Shown one piece after another: positions 26,988 through 35,641 of a DNA stretch of 64,000 bases. The notes beneath the pieces are model-generated. The model was not told the DNA's origin, did no database searches, and saw nothing but the letters and a program-made list of their open reading frames with translations. Every line of letters begins with the position of its first letter. The first letter of the stretch is position 1. The DNA is from Lentimicrobium sp. (GTDB lineage Bacteria > Bacteroidota > Bacteroidia > Bacteroidales > Lentimicrobiaceae), in contig JAMLHF010000006.1 of assembly GCA_023957275.1 (NCBI GenBank), forward strand, positions 32,494-96,493, in the 5' to 3' direction. Position numbers and translations under genes: made by a program.

Positions 26988-27944
26988 ATGAAAAAATATG
27001 CACTTTCTCTTCTTTTCTTAATAGCTGCGGGCGTTGCGTTTGCCCAGCAGGTACGCTATTACAATTTCGAAAATACGCTGAACGAGGTTAACGGGCTGAG
27101 TCCTGCACTTACGATTCTGGGGGAGCAGGGCAGTTTTGTACTTGATACGCTGAACGAGGTTAACCAGAACACAAAAACCGTTTACCGTTTTACCAAAAAC
27201 AGCGGTTTACAATTTAACAATACTGCTGCCGGTAATTTTCTGGGTGACAATTATACCATTGAAATATACTTTGTTTTTGATGAATTGAGCAGCTGGAAAC
27301 GGGTGGTTGACTGGAAAAACAGGAAAACGGACTGGGGGGCTTACGTTTATTACGGAGAACTGAATTTCTACAATATTCTTTACAGTGAAGAAGCGCCCGT
27401 TATAGCAGGTGAATACACTTATTATGTAATAACCCGCACTGCTGCAACTGGTCAGGTGCTGATTTATACCGACGCCGATGTAAAAATTGATTTTATTGAT
27501 AATGGCGGACATGCTTTAATTGACGGGGACGGGGTTCTTAACTTCTTCCACGATGATCTTATCGTGCCCAACGAAGCCTCAGCCGGTGCGGTAGCCATGA
27601 TAAAACTGTATGATTATCCTTTAACTGACACCGAGATATCCCGGAACTGGGAAAGCCTCGGAAGTCAGGTATTTGGAATCAACCGGCCGGTTGAGCGGGT
27701 GACTGCCCCGGTTTATCCGAATCCGGCACTGAATGCCTTCACCGCAGATTTATCCCGTTTCAGGCAGGAAAAGCCTGTAGCGTTAAGCTTATTTAATCAG
27801 GAGGGGAGATTGGTATACACGACGACCTCTGCGGCAGGTGCAGGCAGGGTTGAAATAGGTACAGGAATCCTGTCTCCGGGTCTTTACCTTTTAAAGGCTA
27901 CTCAGGATAATCTGGAGGCTGTCAGCCGGGTTATTGTCCGGTAG
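26988..27944 (+). CDS. secreted T9SS protein with LamG-like domain
   Basis: A 318-residue exported protein. The signal peptide ends at VAFAQ. Residues about 25-220 look like a concanavalin/LamG jelly roll (YNFENTLNEVNGLSP, YTIEIYFVFDELSSW, VAMIKLYDYPLTDTEISRNW). The last 80 residues are a type A sorting domain: VYPNPALNAFTADL, LSLFNQEGRLVY and LSPGLYLLKATQ. The protein should cross the outer membrane by T9SS and be attached to the surface. A 20-bp in-frame direct repeat encodes TLNEVN twice (residues about 29 and 53). No enzymatic motif is visible; it may bind glycans or act in adhesion. Confidence 0.82.
   Translation: MKKYALSLLFLIAAGVAFAQQVRYYNFENTLNEVNGLSPALTILGEQGSFVLDTLNEVNQNTKTVYRFTKNSGLQFNNTAAGNFLGDNYTIEIYFVFDELSSWKRVVDWKNRKTDWGAYVYYGELNFYNILYSEEAPVIAGEYTYYVITRTAATGQVLIYTDADVKIDFIDNGGHALIDGDGVLNFFHDDLIVPNEASAGAVAMIKLYDYPLTDTEISRNWESLGSQVFGINRPVERVTAPVYPNPALNAFTADLSRFRQEKPVALSLFNQEGRLVYTTTSAAGAGRVEIGTGILSPGLYLLKATQDNLEAVSRVIVR
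27073..27164 (+). repeat. 20-bp in-frame direct repeat in the T9SS gene
   Basis: ATACGCTGAACGAGGTTAAC occurs at 27073-27092 and again at 27145-27164, a spacing of 72 nt (24 codons). Confidence 0.85.
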
Positions 27945-28017
27945 TCTTTCCTGTCTGTATAGGGAATCAGATGGTTTCTCCGGAAGTTTTTTTACTCCGG
28001 GATTGAAATCTGAATTT

Positions 28018-31000
28018 TTATTCTTCCGGTCCGGGCCAGTTGATCAGGCTTTGCAAAAGGCTGAAAAGGTCCTTGCCGTGAAATGGTTTGGCGATATAGT
28101 CATCACAGCCGGCCTCCAGGCATTTCTCACGGTCTTGCACACTTCCGTAAGCTGTTACCGCGACTATCTTTATACCGGGTTTGTACATCCGGATCTGCCT
28201 CACCGCTTCAGTTCCGTCCATGCCGGGCATTTTTATATCCATCAGGATTATATCAATCTTGCTTTCGCCTTTTACCAGCGCGATGGCTTCGGGCCCGCCT
28301 GATGCCGTAAATATACGGCAGTCATGCTTACTGAGCAGTTTCTTGATAAAGAGCCTGTTGATGGCTTCGTCTTCAACGATCAGGATAGCCGGCCTGTAGC
28401 CGCTGATACTGACAGTCTCCGGTTTGGCGGATTCATTCTGGGTTTCTTTGCCGGGAATTCTTACCGGAAAGGTCAGGTTTATAGAAGTGCCTGTTCCCTT
28501 CACAGAGGATACTTTGATTTCACCTCCAAGCAATACAGTTGAACCCTGAACAATTGAAAGACCCAGCCCTGTGCTGTTTTTTATCCTTGTTGAATACACA
28601 TTTTCCTGCATAAAAGGTTCAAATATCAGTGGAAGGTATTCTTCGGATATGCCGATTCCTGTGTCAGTTACTTCGATATTAATTGCATTTTCCGTGATTG
28701 TGTATTTTATTTTTACTTCACCTTTTTCAGTGAATTTTACGGCATTATCCGTTATTTCTTCCAGTATTCTTTTGAGAATTACTTTATCGGTAATTACCAG
28801 CGAGGCATTCTCACTGCCGTTCATTACAAGGTTTAATTCAATTCCTTTATGCTGGGCAACAGGTTTAAAATGGTGGTACACTTCCTTTAGCAGGTCTGTA
28901 AACCGGAAAACGCCCTCATTCTTAACCATATTTCCTGACATCAGCAGTGAAATCTCCATGATGTTATCAATGGTTTTGGTCAGCCTGGTGACACTCTTGT
29001 CCAGGAAACTTATAAATTCCTGGTTTTCTTTTTCGGTGTATTCCCCTGACCCGATCAGTTGTGCAAATCCGAATATCCCGTTCAGAGGGGTGCGAATCTC
29101 GTGAGAGATATTTTTCATGAAGGTGGTTTTAAGCCGGTTGCTGGCTTCCGCTTTTTCTTTGGCCCTGATCAGTTCATGCTGTATTTCTATCAATTCGGTA
29201 ATGTCCGTAATGGTGCCGATAAAACCTTTCACCTGTCCGTCAACCACCTCGGGGACTGCCTGGCCCTGTACCCAGATTATGCTGCCGTTGGGCCTGACAA
29301 AACGGTATTCCGAAATCACGGGAATCTTTTGTTTTACAGCTTTTTTCCATTCACACATCCGCTCATTTCTGTCATCAGGATGTATTGCGGCAAGGTATTT
29401 ATCCTGCAGGGCTTCATCGAACGAAAGGCCTGAAAGGGCAGACCACTTTGGATTGACAAAGGTAGTTTTACCTTCGGCATCGGTTCTGAATATTCCGACA
29501 GGTGCCATTCGTGTAAGGGCTTCAAACAAGCGGCGGCTTTCGCTCAGCGCTTCTTCGGTTTTTTTTCGTTTGGTGATATCCGAAAAAGTAGCTACCATTT
29601 TTCCGGGGGCGGTTTGAAAGGCCTTCACTTCAAATGCTCCGGAAATCTTATTATCGGTATAATCAAGCTGCTCGGCAATCCATGCCCTGTTGTTGATAGC
29701 GGCATTCTTGTAAAACTCGGCTATATCCGTGCCTTTCAGATTGGGAAAGGCTTTCCCGATTTCCATTCCGATGTACCGGGAGTTGTCGAGCCCGAGAATC
29801 CGGTCAGCGGCGGGATTGGCTCCCGTAAAGATCAGCCGGCCGTCACCGTCCAGTTCGTAAAAATGCATGCCAATGGGTGCATTTTCAATCATTTGCCGGT
29901 ACAGGTTTTCACTTCGTTGAAGTGCCTCCACTGCTTCAAGCCGATTTGAAACGTTTTGACCACTTGTTCTGATACCAATGAGATTACCATTATTATCCAG
30001 GATCTGCGTCCAGGAAATTGAAAGCCAAAAGCATGACCCGTCTTTTCTCCTGCATCTGATTACACTCTCTTTGCCGGTCTTTTCCCTGAGACCATCCTCT
30101 AGAATTCTCCTTGCATTTTCACGGTCTTGTTCTGCGATCAGCACTTCAATCACATCAGGCATTGCAATAATCTCTTCCGGAGTATAACCGGTAAACCGCT
30201 CTGCTGCGGGATTGGTCCATATAATCCTTCCTTTCTCATTGAAAAGTGATTCCCAGTTGGCAGTGTAATTGGCAATATTCCTGAATTTCTGCTCACTCTC
30301 CCTGAGTGCCAGTTCGGCCATTTTACGTTCAGTGATGTCATTGGAGACCGATAATATGCCCCGTTCTCCGCCGGGAAGCCGGACAAGTGACTCTGTGAGC
30401 AACGAATAATAGTAGGAGCCGTCTTTGCGCCTGCTGGTCACTTCGTGCTCAAGTACCTGGCCATTCAGGATCTTTTTTATATTGTGATTTACCATGCCGG
30501 CGCTTTGAGGAAGTGCAAGCACGCTTACATGCCTGCCAATCAGCTCATCTCTTGTATAGTTGGTTGATCTGCAGGAAGACTGATTGACATCGATGATAAT
30601 CCCATCTTCATTCAGTAACAGAATCCCGGAAGGGGATGTTTCGAAAAGAGTCTGGTATAAGTCCCGGAGTGCTGTTTTATCTCTTTTGTTAAAGGTTTGC
30701 AACGATTCCGGTTTTGCCGGTTGCGCCAACTCTATGGCTGTCCAGATCCATCCATTCGCTGTTTGATGATCAGCAAATCCGGATATCGAAATATTGAACC
30801 ATCCGTTTAATTGCTCGCTCCAGATTTCTTTGAAATCATATTTTCGTTTCGCGGCATTTCCGGTACGTGGAATTTTGGCTTTCCAGAAAACAGATTTGCC
30901 TGTAAGATGTAATAATTCCGATCCGGCCCTTTTACAGAGGGCTGAATTCGCATGGACGATTTTCTTCTTACCGTCTGTGATACACACATATACATCCATC

Positions 31001-31056
31001 GCATCAAAAATCCCGTAAGGTCCTGATGCTGATTTTATGTTTTCCTGTGTTTTCAT
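28018..31056 (-). CDS. hybrid sensor histidine kinase/response regulator with several PAS domains
   Basis: A 1012-residue cytoplasmic hybrid kinase with no membrane segment. A degenerate PAS-like segment at the N-terminus (ITDGKKKIVHANSALCKRAG) is followed by four PAS domains, beginning near residues 130 (LFETSPSGILLLNEDG), 260, 385 and 510 (MAPVGIFRTDAEGK). HisKA has the phosphoacceptor H652 in FMKNISHEIRTPLNG. The ATPase domain has DNAVKFTEKGE, DTGIGI and GLGLSI. The C-terminal receiver (about 885-1005) has phosphoacceptor D940 in LMDIKMPGMDG. No DNA-binding output is attached. It lies 25 nt after another PAS kinase gene, so phosphotransfer between the two is plausible. The stimulus is unknown. 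Confidence 0.92.
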   Translation of the reverse strand: MKTQENIKSASGPYGIFDAMDVYVCITDGKKKIVHANSALCKRAGSELLHLTGKSVFWKAKIPRTGNAAKRKYDFKEIWSEQLNGWFNISISGFADHQTANGWIWTAIELAQPAKPESLQTFNKRDKTALRDLYQTLFETSPSGILLLNEDGIIIDVNQSSCRSTNYTRDELIGRHVSVLALPQSAGMVNHNIKKILNGQVLEHEVTSRRKDGSYYYSLLTESLVRLPGGERGILSVSNDITERKMAELALRESEQKFRNIANYTANWESLFNEKGRIIWTNPAAERFTGYTPEEIIAMPDVIEVLIAEQDRENARRILEDGLREKTGKESVIRCRRKDGSCFWLSISWTQILDNNGNLIGIRTSGQNVSNRLEAVEALQRSENLYRQMIENAPIGMHFYELDGDGRLIFTGANPAADRILGLDNSRYIGMEIGKAFPNLKGTDIAEFYKNAAINNRAWIAEQLDYTDNKISGAFEVKAFQTAPGKMVATFSDITKRKKTEEALSESRRLFEALTRMAPVGIFRTDAEGKTTFVNPKWSALSGLSFDEALQDKYLAAIHPDDRNERMCEWKKAVKQKIPVISEYRFVRPNGSIIWVQGQAVPEVVDGQVKGFIGTITDITELIEIQHELIRAKEKAEASNRLKTTFMKNISHEIRTPLNGIFGFAQLIGSGEYTEKENQEFISFLDKSVTRLTKTIDNIMEISLLMSGNMVKNEGVFRFTDLLKEVYHHFKPVAQHKGIELNLVMNGSENASLVITDKVILKRILEEITDNAVKFTEKGEVKIKYTITENAINIEVTDTGIGISEEYLPLIFEPFMQENVYSTRIKNSTGLGLSIVQGSTVLLGGEIKVSSVKGTGTSINLTFPVRIPGKETQNESAKPETVSISGYRPAILIVEDEAINRLFIKKLLSKHDCRIFTASGGPEAIALVKGESKIDIILMDIKMPGMDGTEAVRQIRMYKPGIKIVAVTAYGSVQDREKCLEAGCDDYIAKPFHGKDLFSLLQSLINWPGPEE

Positions 31057-31081
31057 GAATTCCCGCCTTTCATGTTTTCTT

Positions 31082-33400
31082 TTAACCGCCGGGGAGTGTA
31101 AAGTAAAAACAGCTTCCTTTCCCTACAGTACTTTTTACATTGATTTTGCCCCCGTTTTTTTCTATAAACTCTTTGCAAAGCAGCAGACCCAGGCCGGTAC
31201 TTGGTTCACCGGAAGTGCCGGGCCGGTTGTGTTTACCGGAAATATTGAAAATTGTTCCGATCATGGTTTCCGGGATGCCAATACCGGAATCATTTATTTT
31301 TATTTCGATATTTCCGTTAAGCGTTTCTCCGGCCGAAATCGTTACACTGCCCCCTTTTGCCGTGAACTTTACAGCATTGGAAAAAAGGTTTCTGAAAATG
31401 GTATCAAGCATTGGCTTGTCCGCCATTACTGTAATTTCTTCGGGTATATCCAGCGTTACCCTGATCTTTTTGCTTGTGGCGGCTTCCCGCAACGTTTCAG
31501 TACTTTGACGGGCGACAGACCGGAGGTTGATTTTTTGCGGGCTGAAGGGTTTCATATTTCTCTGAACCATTGACCATTCCAGAAGATTCTCCAGCAGATT
31601 GTAAAGGTTGGAAGCCGATTTTTTTAATTCGTTGGCTATAAAGCGGACTTCCTCCCTTGGCATGGAATCTATCTCTTCGGCCATCAGTTCGGTTAAACCA
31701 AGAAAAGAAGTGAACGGACTTCTCAGGTCATGGGCGATAATGGAGAAAAACTTGTCTTTTTCCAGATTGATTTTTCTGAGGGCCTCGTTTTGTCTGTTGA
31801 TTTCTTCTTCCGCCCGCTTACGTTCTGTAATATCATGATAAATCGACTGATAAGTGCCATCGGGCAGAATGTGTGTATGCATTTCAACCTGCAACAGCCG
31901 GTTATCCGCGGTAATAATAGTTCTTTCGCTGGTTACTGTCTTACCCTGCTTCAACAGGTCAAACCTGAAAGGAAAAGCCTTCAGGCTTTCTTCTGTAAAA
32001 ATACTTTCGCTGATGTGCTTCCCGATCAGAAATTCGGGTGCAAAGCCGGTCATCTCAGCAAATGTTGAATTCACTTGTATGATGACTCCCTCCTGCGATC
32101 CGATCAATATTCCGCCGGCCGAAGAGTTGAAAAGTTCTTTGTAACGTTCTTCACTTTTTCGCAAGGCGACTTCAATGGCCTTGATATGGGTTATATCCCG
32201 CAAATGCTCAATCACCAACCTGATCTCTCCTTTATTATCAAGGATTGGATATGACCGGATGTCGAGCCAGAGTTGCTTTTCAGGGAAGTAGCGCTCTATA
32301 TGTGCAGGTTTCTTTGTTCTGTAGCTGATAGAAGTGGCGCAAAGTTCACATTCCTGGTCCCTGTCAATCAGGTGAAAACATTTTTTCCCCCTGATCTGTT
32401 CCGGGGAAGTATTCAGAAACTCATACCCTGCTTTGTTATACCTGATAATCTGATGCTTATTGTCCTGTATCCCGATAACATCCGGAATACTGTTGATCAG
32501 GTTTTCAAGGAATTCGGAGCTTTCCCTGTTTTCTTTCAAAGCCGTTTCCAGGTCACTGATCAGATTTTTCTGATGGGTGACATCCCGTGCATTGATTACC
32601 GCTTTATTGATGATGCCTGACGCATCGGCTACCGGATGAACAGCATATTCAAACCAACTGTCATGAAAAAATGATTCTGACCTCAGGGCTTTCCCTTTTT
32701 CAAAAACGACTTTTAGCAATTGCTCCCGGTTGGGTTTATATGAGGAAGGAAAAAAATCAAAAAGGTTCTTCCCTCTGATTGATTCGGTCGAAAATCCGAA
32801 AAATTTTGCATTCGCTTCATTGCTGTCGATTATAGTTCCGTCTTTGTTAATAAGTAACAGACCGTCGGTTATTGAGTCCATGATCGCCCGCTGGTTCAGA
32901 TTGCTTTCAATCAATGCCTCTCCGGTAAGTCTATTACCTGTAACATCACGTACTATGGCCAGGACTTCATCAGGTCCGTTGAGTACAAGCCGGGCTTCAT
33001 AGGAACATAGGCCTTTTAGAGGGATAGGTAGCTGATATTCAAAATATTGCATTTCGCCTGTATCCAGGGTAAGTTTAATTTTAGCGTCAATCAAGTCTGC
33101 AAAGTCGGGGGGGGTAATCTCCCTGTTGTTTTTTCCGATGATGGAATCTGCCTGGTGAAAAAGATCGCTGCTTGCTGCTTTATAATCCAGGTAAACACCT
33201 TCACGGTTAATCCTGAAGATCAGGTCGGGAATGGCTTCTGTAAGGGCCTGAATTTTTATTTCGCTCAGGCGTAGCAGGTTTTCAGCCTTCTTGCGTTGGT
33301 TCTGTTCTTTCTTATAATCATTTTCTAAGACTCCCATGTCAGGATTCAGCATCTTTTTGCTACTGTTCTTATCCCCGGTAATTTCCCTTTCTGAATTCAT
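31082..33400 (-). CDS. multi-PAS sensor histidine kinase
   Basis: A 772-residue soluble kinase. Four PAS domains begin near residues 50 (EAIPDLIFRINREGV), 170 (SITDGLLLINKDG), 305 (SIPDVIGIQDNKHQ) and 420 (SSAGGILIGSQEG). The third has a cysteine cluster, CFHLIDRDQECELCATS, of the sort seen in PAS domains that may hold a metal or react with redox signals. HisKA carries H557 in FSIIAHDLRSPFTSFLG. The ATPase domain has LFSNAVKFTAKGG, DSGIGIP and STGLGLLLCKEF. It has no receiver and no membrane helix. The gene is first in the operon with the hybrid kinase, whose receiver is a possible target. Confidence 0.92.
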   Translation of the reverse strand: MNSEREITGDKNSSKKMLNPDMGVLENDYKKEQNQRKKAENLLRLSEIKIQALTEAIPDLIFRINREGVYLDYKAASSDLFHQADSIIGKNNREITPPDFADLIDAKIKLTLDTGEMQYFEYQLPIPLKGLCSYEARLVLNGPDEVLAIVRDVTGNRLTGEALIESNLNQRAIMDSITDGLLLINKDGTIIDSNEANAKFFGFSTESIRGKNLFDFFPSSYKPNREQLLKVVFEKGKALRSESFFHDSWFEYAVHPVADASGIINKAVINARDVTHQKNLISDLETALKENRESSEFLENLINSIPDVIGIQDNKHQIIRYNKAGYEFLNTSPEQIRGKKCFHLIDRDQECELCATSISYRTKKPAHIERYFPEKQLWLDIRSYPILDNKGEIRLVIEHLRDITHIKAIEVALRKSEERYKELFNSSAGGILIGSQEGVIIQVNSTFAEMTGFAPEFLIGKHISESIFTEESLKAFPFRFDLLKQGKTVTSERTIITADNRLLQVEMHTHILPDGTYQSIYHDITERKRAEEEINRQNEALRKINLEKDKFFSIIAHDLRSPFTSFLGLTELMAEEIDSMPREEVRFIANELKKSASNLYNLLENLLEWSMVQRNMKPFSPQKINLRSVARQSTETLREAATSKKIRVTLDIPEEITVMADKPMLDTIFRNLFSNAVKFTAKGGSVTISAGETLNGNIEIKINDSGIGIPETMIGTIFNISGKHNRPGTSGEPSTGLGLLLCKEFIEKNGGKINVKSTVGKGSCFYFTLPGG

Positions 33401-33852
33401 AGCTTTTCAATATTTAGATGCTCACCGGATCCATGGATATGCCTGAAGTACACTGTATATTATTTTTACGGTAAATAGTCCCCTTAAGTCAGATTCAACG
33501 GTAAGGTTACATTCCGCAATAATTTCGGTACTGAATTGGTTAATCAGTCTTTCCCGTAAAAAGTAACCATCCGGTTGATTCTGTTTATGCCATTTTCTGC
33601 TAATATAGTCAATTATTGAATTTCTGACAAGCGTTGCTGAAATTTCTTACGACAGATGTAAAATTATTTCTCTATAAATCGGATCTTATTAAATTCCAAA
33701 AGTGAATTATAATTTTCTTTCATCCTGCATACATTTGATATCCAGCCATTTCATATTTATTTACATCTCTGTGGATAAGTTATTCATTTACTGAGAAGTC
33801 ACGCTATGCTCCTATTTTATACTTTTGCAGCTTCTTTTTAATAGCTTTTGAC
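33401..33852. other. divergent AT-rich intergenic region
   Basis: No gene seen between the kinase operon (minus) and the SulP transporter (plus). It contains AAAGTGAATTATAATT at 33699-33714, shared with the region at 26798-26813, and the transporter promoter at 33820-33827. Confidence 0.6.
33820..33827 (+). promoter_or_regulatory. -7 promoter element for the SulP transporter
   Basis: TACTTTTG fits TAnnTTTG and ends 25 nt before the ATG at 33853. Confidence 0.5.
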
Positions 33853-35574
33853 ATGTCTGAGTTCTTATTGAACACGTTTTCAAAGATTTATCACCCCAAA
33901 CTGTTTACTACTTTAAAGGAATACAATTTCAAAACCTTTACTTCCGATCTTATTGCAGGAATTATTGTCGGAGTGGTTGCGCTTCCCCTTGCAATTGCAT
34001 TTGGTATCGCTTCCGGGGTTTCTCCGGAGCGGGGCCTGATTACCGCTGTAATTGCCGGTTTTTTGATTTCTGCACTGGGCGGTAGCAGGGTACAGATCGG
34101 CGGGCCTACGGGCGCGTTTATAGTAATTGTTTATGGAATTGTCGAAAAATTTGGCGTTGAGGGGCTGATCATTGCAACCATTCTTGCCGGTTTTATGCTG
34201 ATTGGGATGGGCTTGCTCCAATTGGGAACCATTATCAAGTTTATGCCATATCCGATTGTGGTGGGATTTACTTCGGGCATTGCGCTGGTCATTTTTTCTT
34301 CGCAGGTAAAGGATTTTTTCGGACTCGGGGTAGCCCAGGCAGTGCCGGCGGATTTTATAGATAAGTGGAAGTATTATTTTATCCATTTTGACGCGATCAA
34401 CCTTTATGCATTTGGAATCGGCCTGTTTACCGTTCTGATTTCAGTTCTGTGGCCCAAAATCAATAGAAAAGTTCCGGGGACCCTGATTGCACTGCTGGTC
34501 ACTACTGCGGCTGTCAGCATTTTTCAATTGCCTGTAGAAACGATCGGAAGCCGTTTTGGTGAGATCAAAGCTACAATTCCCCGGCCCTTTATCCCTGCGA
34601 TCAGCTGGGAAACATTCAGGTTATTGCTGGCTCCTGCTTTTACCATTGCCATGCTTGGGGCGATCGAATCGTTGCTTTCGGCCATGGTGGCCGACGGCGC
34701 AACCGGAAGCAAACACCGTTCCAATACGGAACTCATCGGGCAGGGGATTGCCAATATCGTTACGCCTGTGTTTGGCGGAATACCGGCAACCGGTGCCATT
34801 GCACGTACCATGACCAATATCAGGAATGGAGGAAAGACGCCGGTTGCCGGTATTATACATGCAGTGGTACTTTTGCTGATCCTGTTGTTTTTCGGTAAAT
34901 GGGCCCGCTTGATTCCGATGAGCTGCCTCGCCGGAATCCTGGTAATTGTTGCTTACAATATGAGTGAATGGCGTTCGTTCAAAGGCCTGTTTCGTAATTC
35001 GAAGAGCGAGGTAGCCGTGCTGCTGATCACCTTCCTGCTCACCGTGATTATTGATCTTACCATTGCCATTCAGTTCGGACTGCTTTTAGCCGTGCTTCTT
35101 TTCCTCAAGCGTGTTATTGATACATCAGGAGTGGAGGTGCTTAATATGGCGGTAGATGATGACAGGGCCGAAGAGCCGGAAACGGCGCCCAAGCTGACTA
35201 TCCCTGATAAAGTGGAAGTTTTTGAGGTGAACGGGCCCTTCTTTTTCGGGATTGCCAATAAGTTTGATGAAGCGGAAAAACAAGTAACTGCCAAGCCATT
35301 GATCAGGATAATCAGGTTATACCGGGTGCCGTTTATAGATGCAACGGGGGTGAGTAACCTTAAAAATTTTATCAGAAGGACCCAGGCAACCGGGATTTCC
35401 GTGGTGATATCCGGGCCGGTTAAGTCGGTTTCTGATATGCTTGAAAAGAACAATGTGTTTGAAATAGTTGGCAGGGATAATGTATGTGCCGACATTAACC
35501 TGGCTCTTGAAAGGGCCGGGAAATTGCTGGAAGAGGTGCCTTTATCCAGATTGCATCAGGAGCATAAAAGCTGA
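33853..35574 (+). CDS. SulP family anion permease with STAS domain
   Basis: A 573-residue SLC26/SulP transporter. The membrane domain (about 25-420) has the conserved start DLIAGIIVGVVALPLAIAFGIASGV, the GGPTGAFIVIVYGI segment and the FGGIPATGAIARTMTNI motif. A cytoplasmic STAS domain follows (about 450-560: KVEVFEVNGPFFFGIANKF, PFIDATGVSNLKNFI). Family members move sulfate, bicarbonate or dicarboxylates, usually with sodium or protons. No carbonic anhydrase or sulfate-reduction gene adjoins it to settle the substrate. Transcription ends at a strong terminator downstream. Confidence 0.93.
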   Translation: MSEFLLNTFSKIYHPKLFTTLKEYNFKTFTSDLIAGIIVGVVALPLAIAFGIASGVSPERGLITAVIAGFLISALGGSRVQIGGPTGAFIVIVYGIVEKFGVEGLIIATILAGFMLIGMGLLQLGTIIKFMPYPIVVGFTSGIALVIFSSQVKDFFGLGVAQAVPADFIDKWKYYFIHFDAINLYAFGIGLFTVLISVLWPKINRKVPGTLIALLVTTAAVSIFQLPVETIGSRFGEIKATIPRPFIPAISWETFRLLLAPAFTIAMLGAIESLLSAMVADGATGSKHRSNTELIGQGIANIVTPVFGGIPATGAIARTMTNIRNGGKTPVAGIIHAVVLLLILLFFGKWARLIPMSCLAGILVIVAYNMSEWRSFKGLFRNSKSEVAVLLITFLLTVIIDLTIAIQFGLLLAVLLFLKRVIDTSGVEVLNMAVDDDRAEEPETAPKLTIPDKVEVFEVNGPFFFGIANKFDEAEKQVTAKPLIRIIRLYRVPFIDATGVSNLKNFIRRTQATGISVVISGPVKSVSDMLEKNNVFEIVGRDNVCADINLALERAGKLLEEVPLSRLHQEHKS

Positions 35575-35589
35575 GCAGCCTGAAATAAC

Positions 35590-35631
35590 AGCGGCAGCAT
35601 TTTTTCGAATGCTGCCGCTCTTTTCTTTTTT
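35590..35631 (+). terminator. intrinsic terminator of the SulP transporter gene
   Basis: A perfect 12-bp stem (AGCGGCAGCATT / AATGCTGCCGCT) with a 6-nt loop is followed by CTTTTCTTTTTT. It lies between convergent genes and is oriented for the plus-strand gene. Confidence 0.92.
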
Positions 35632-35641
35632 ACCGGTGAGA

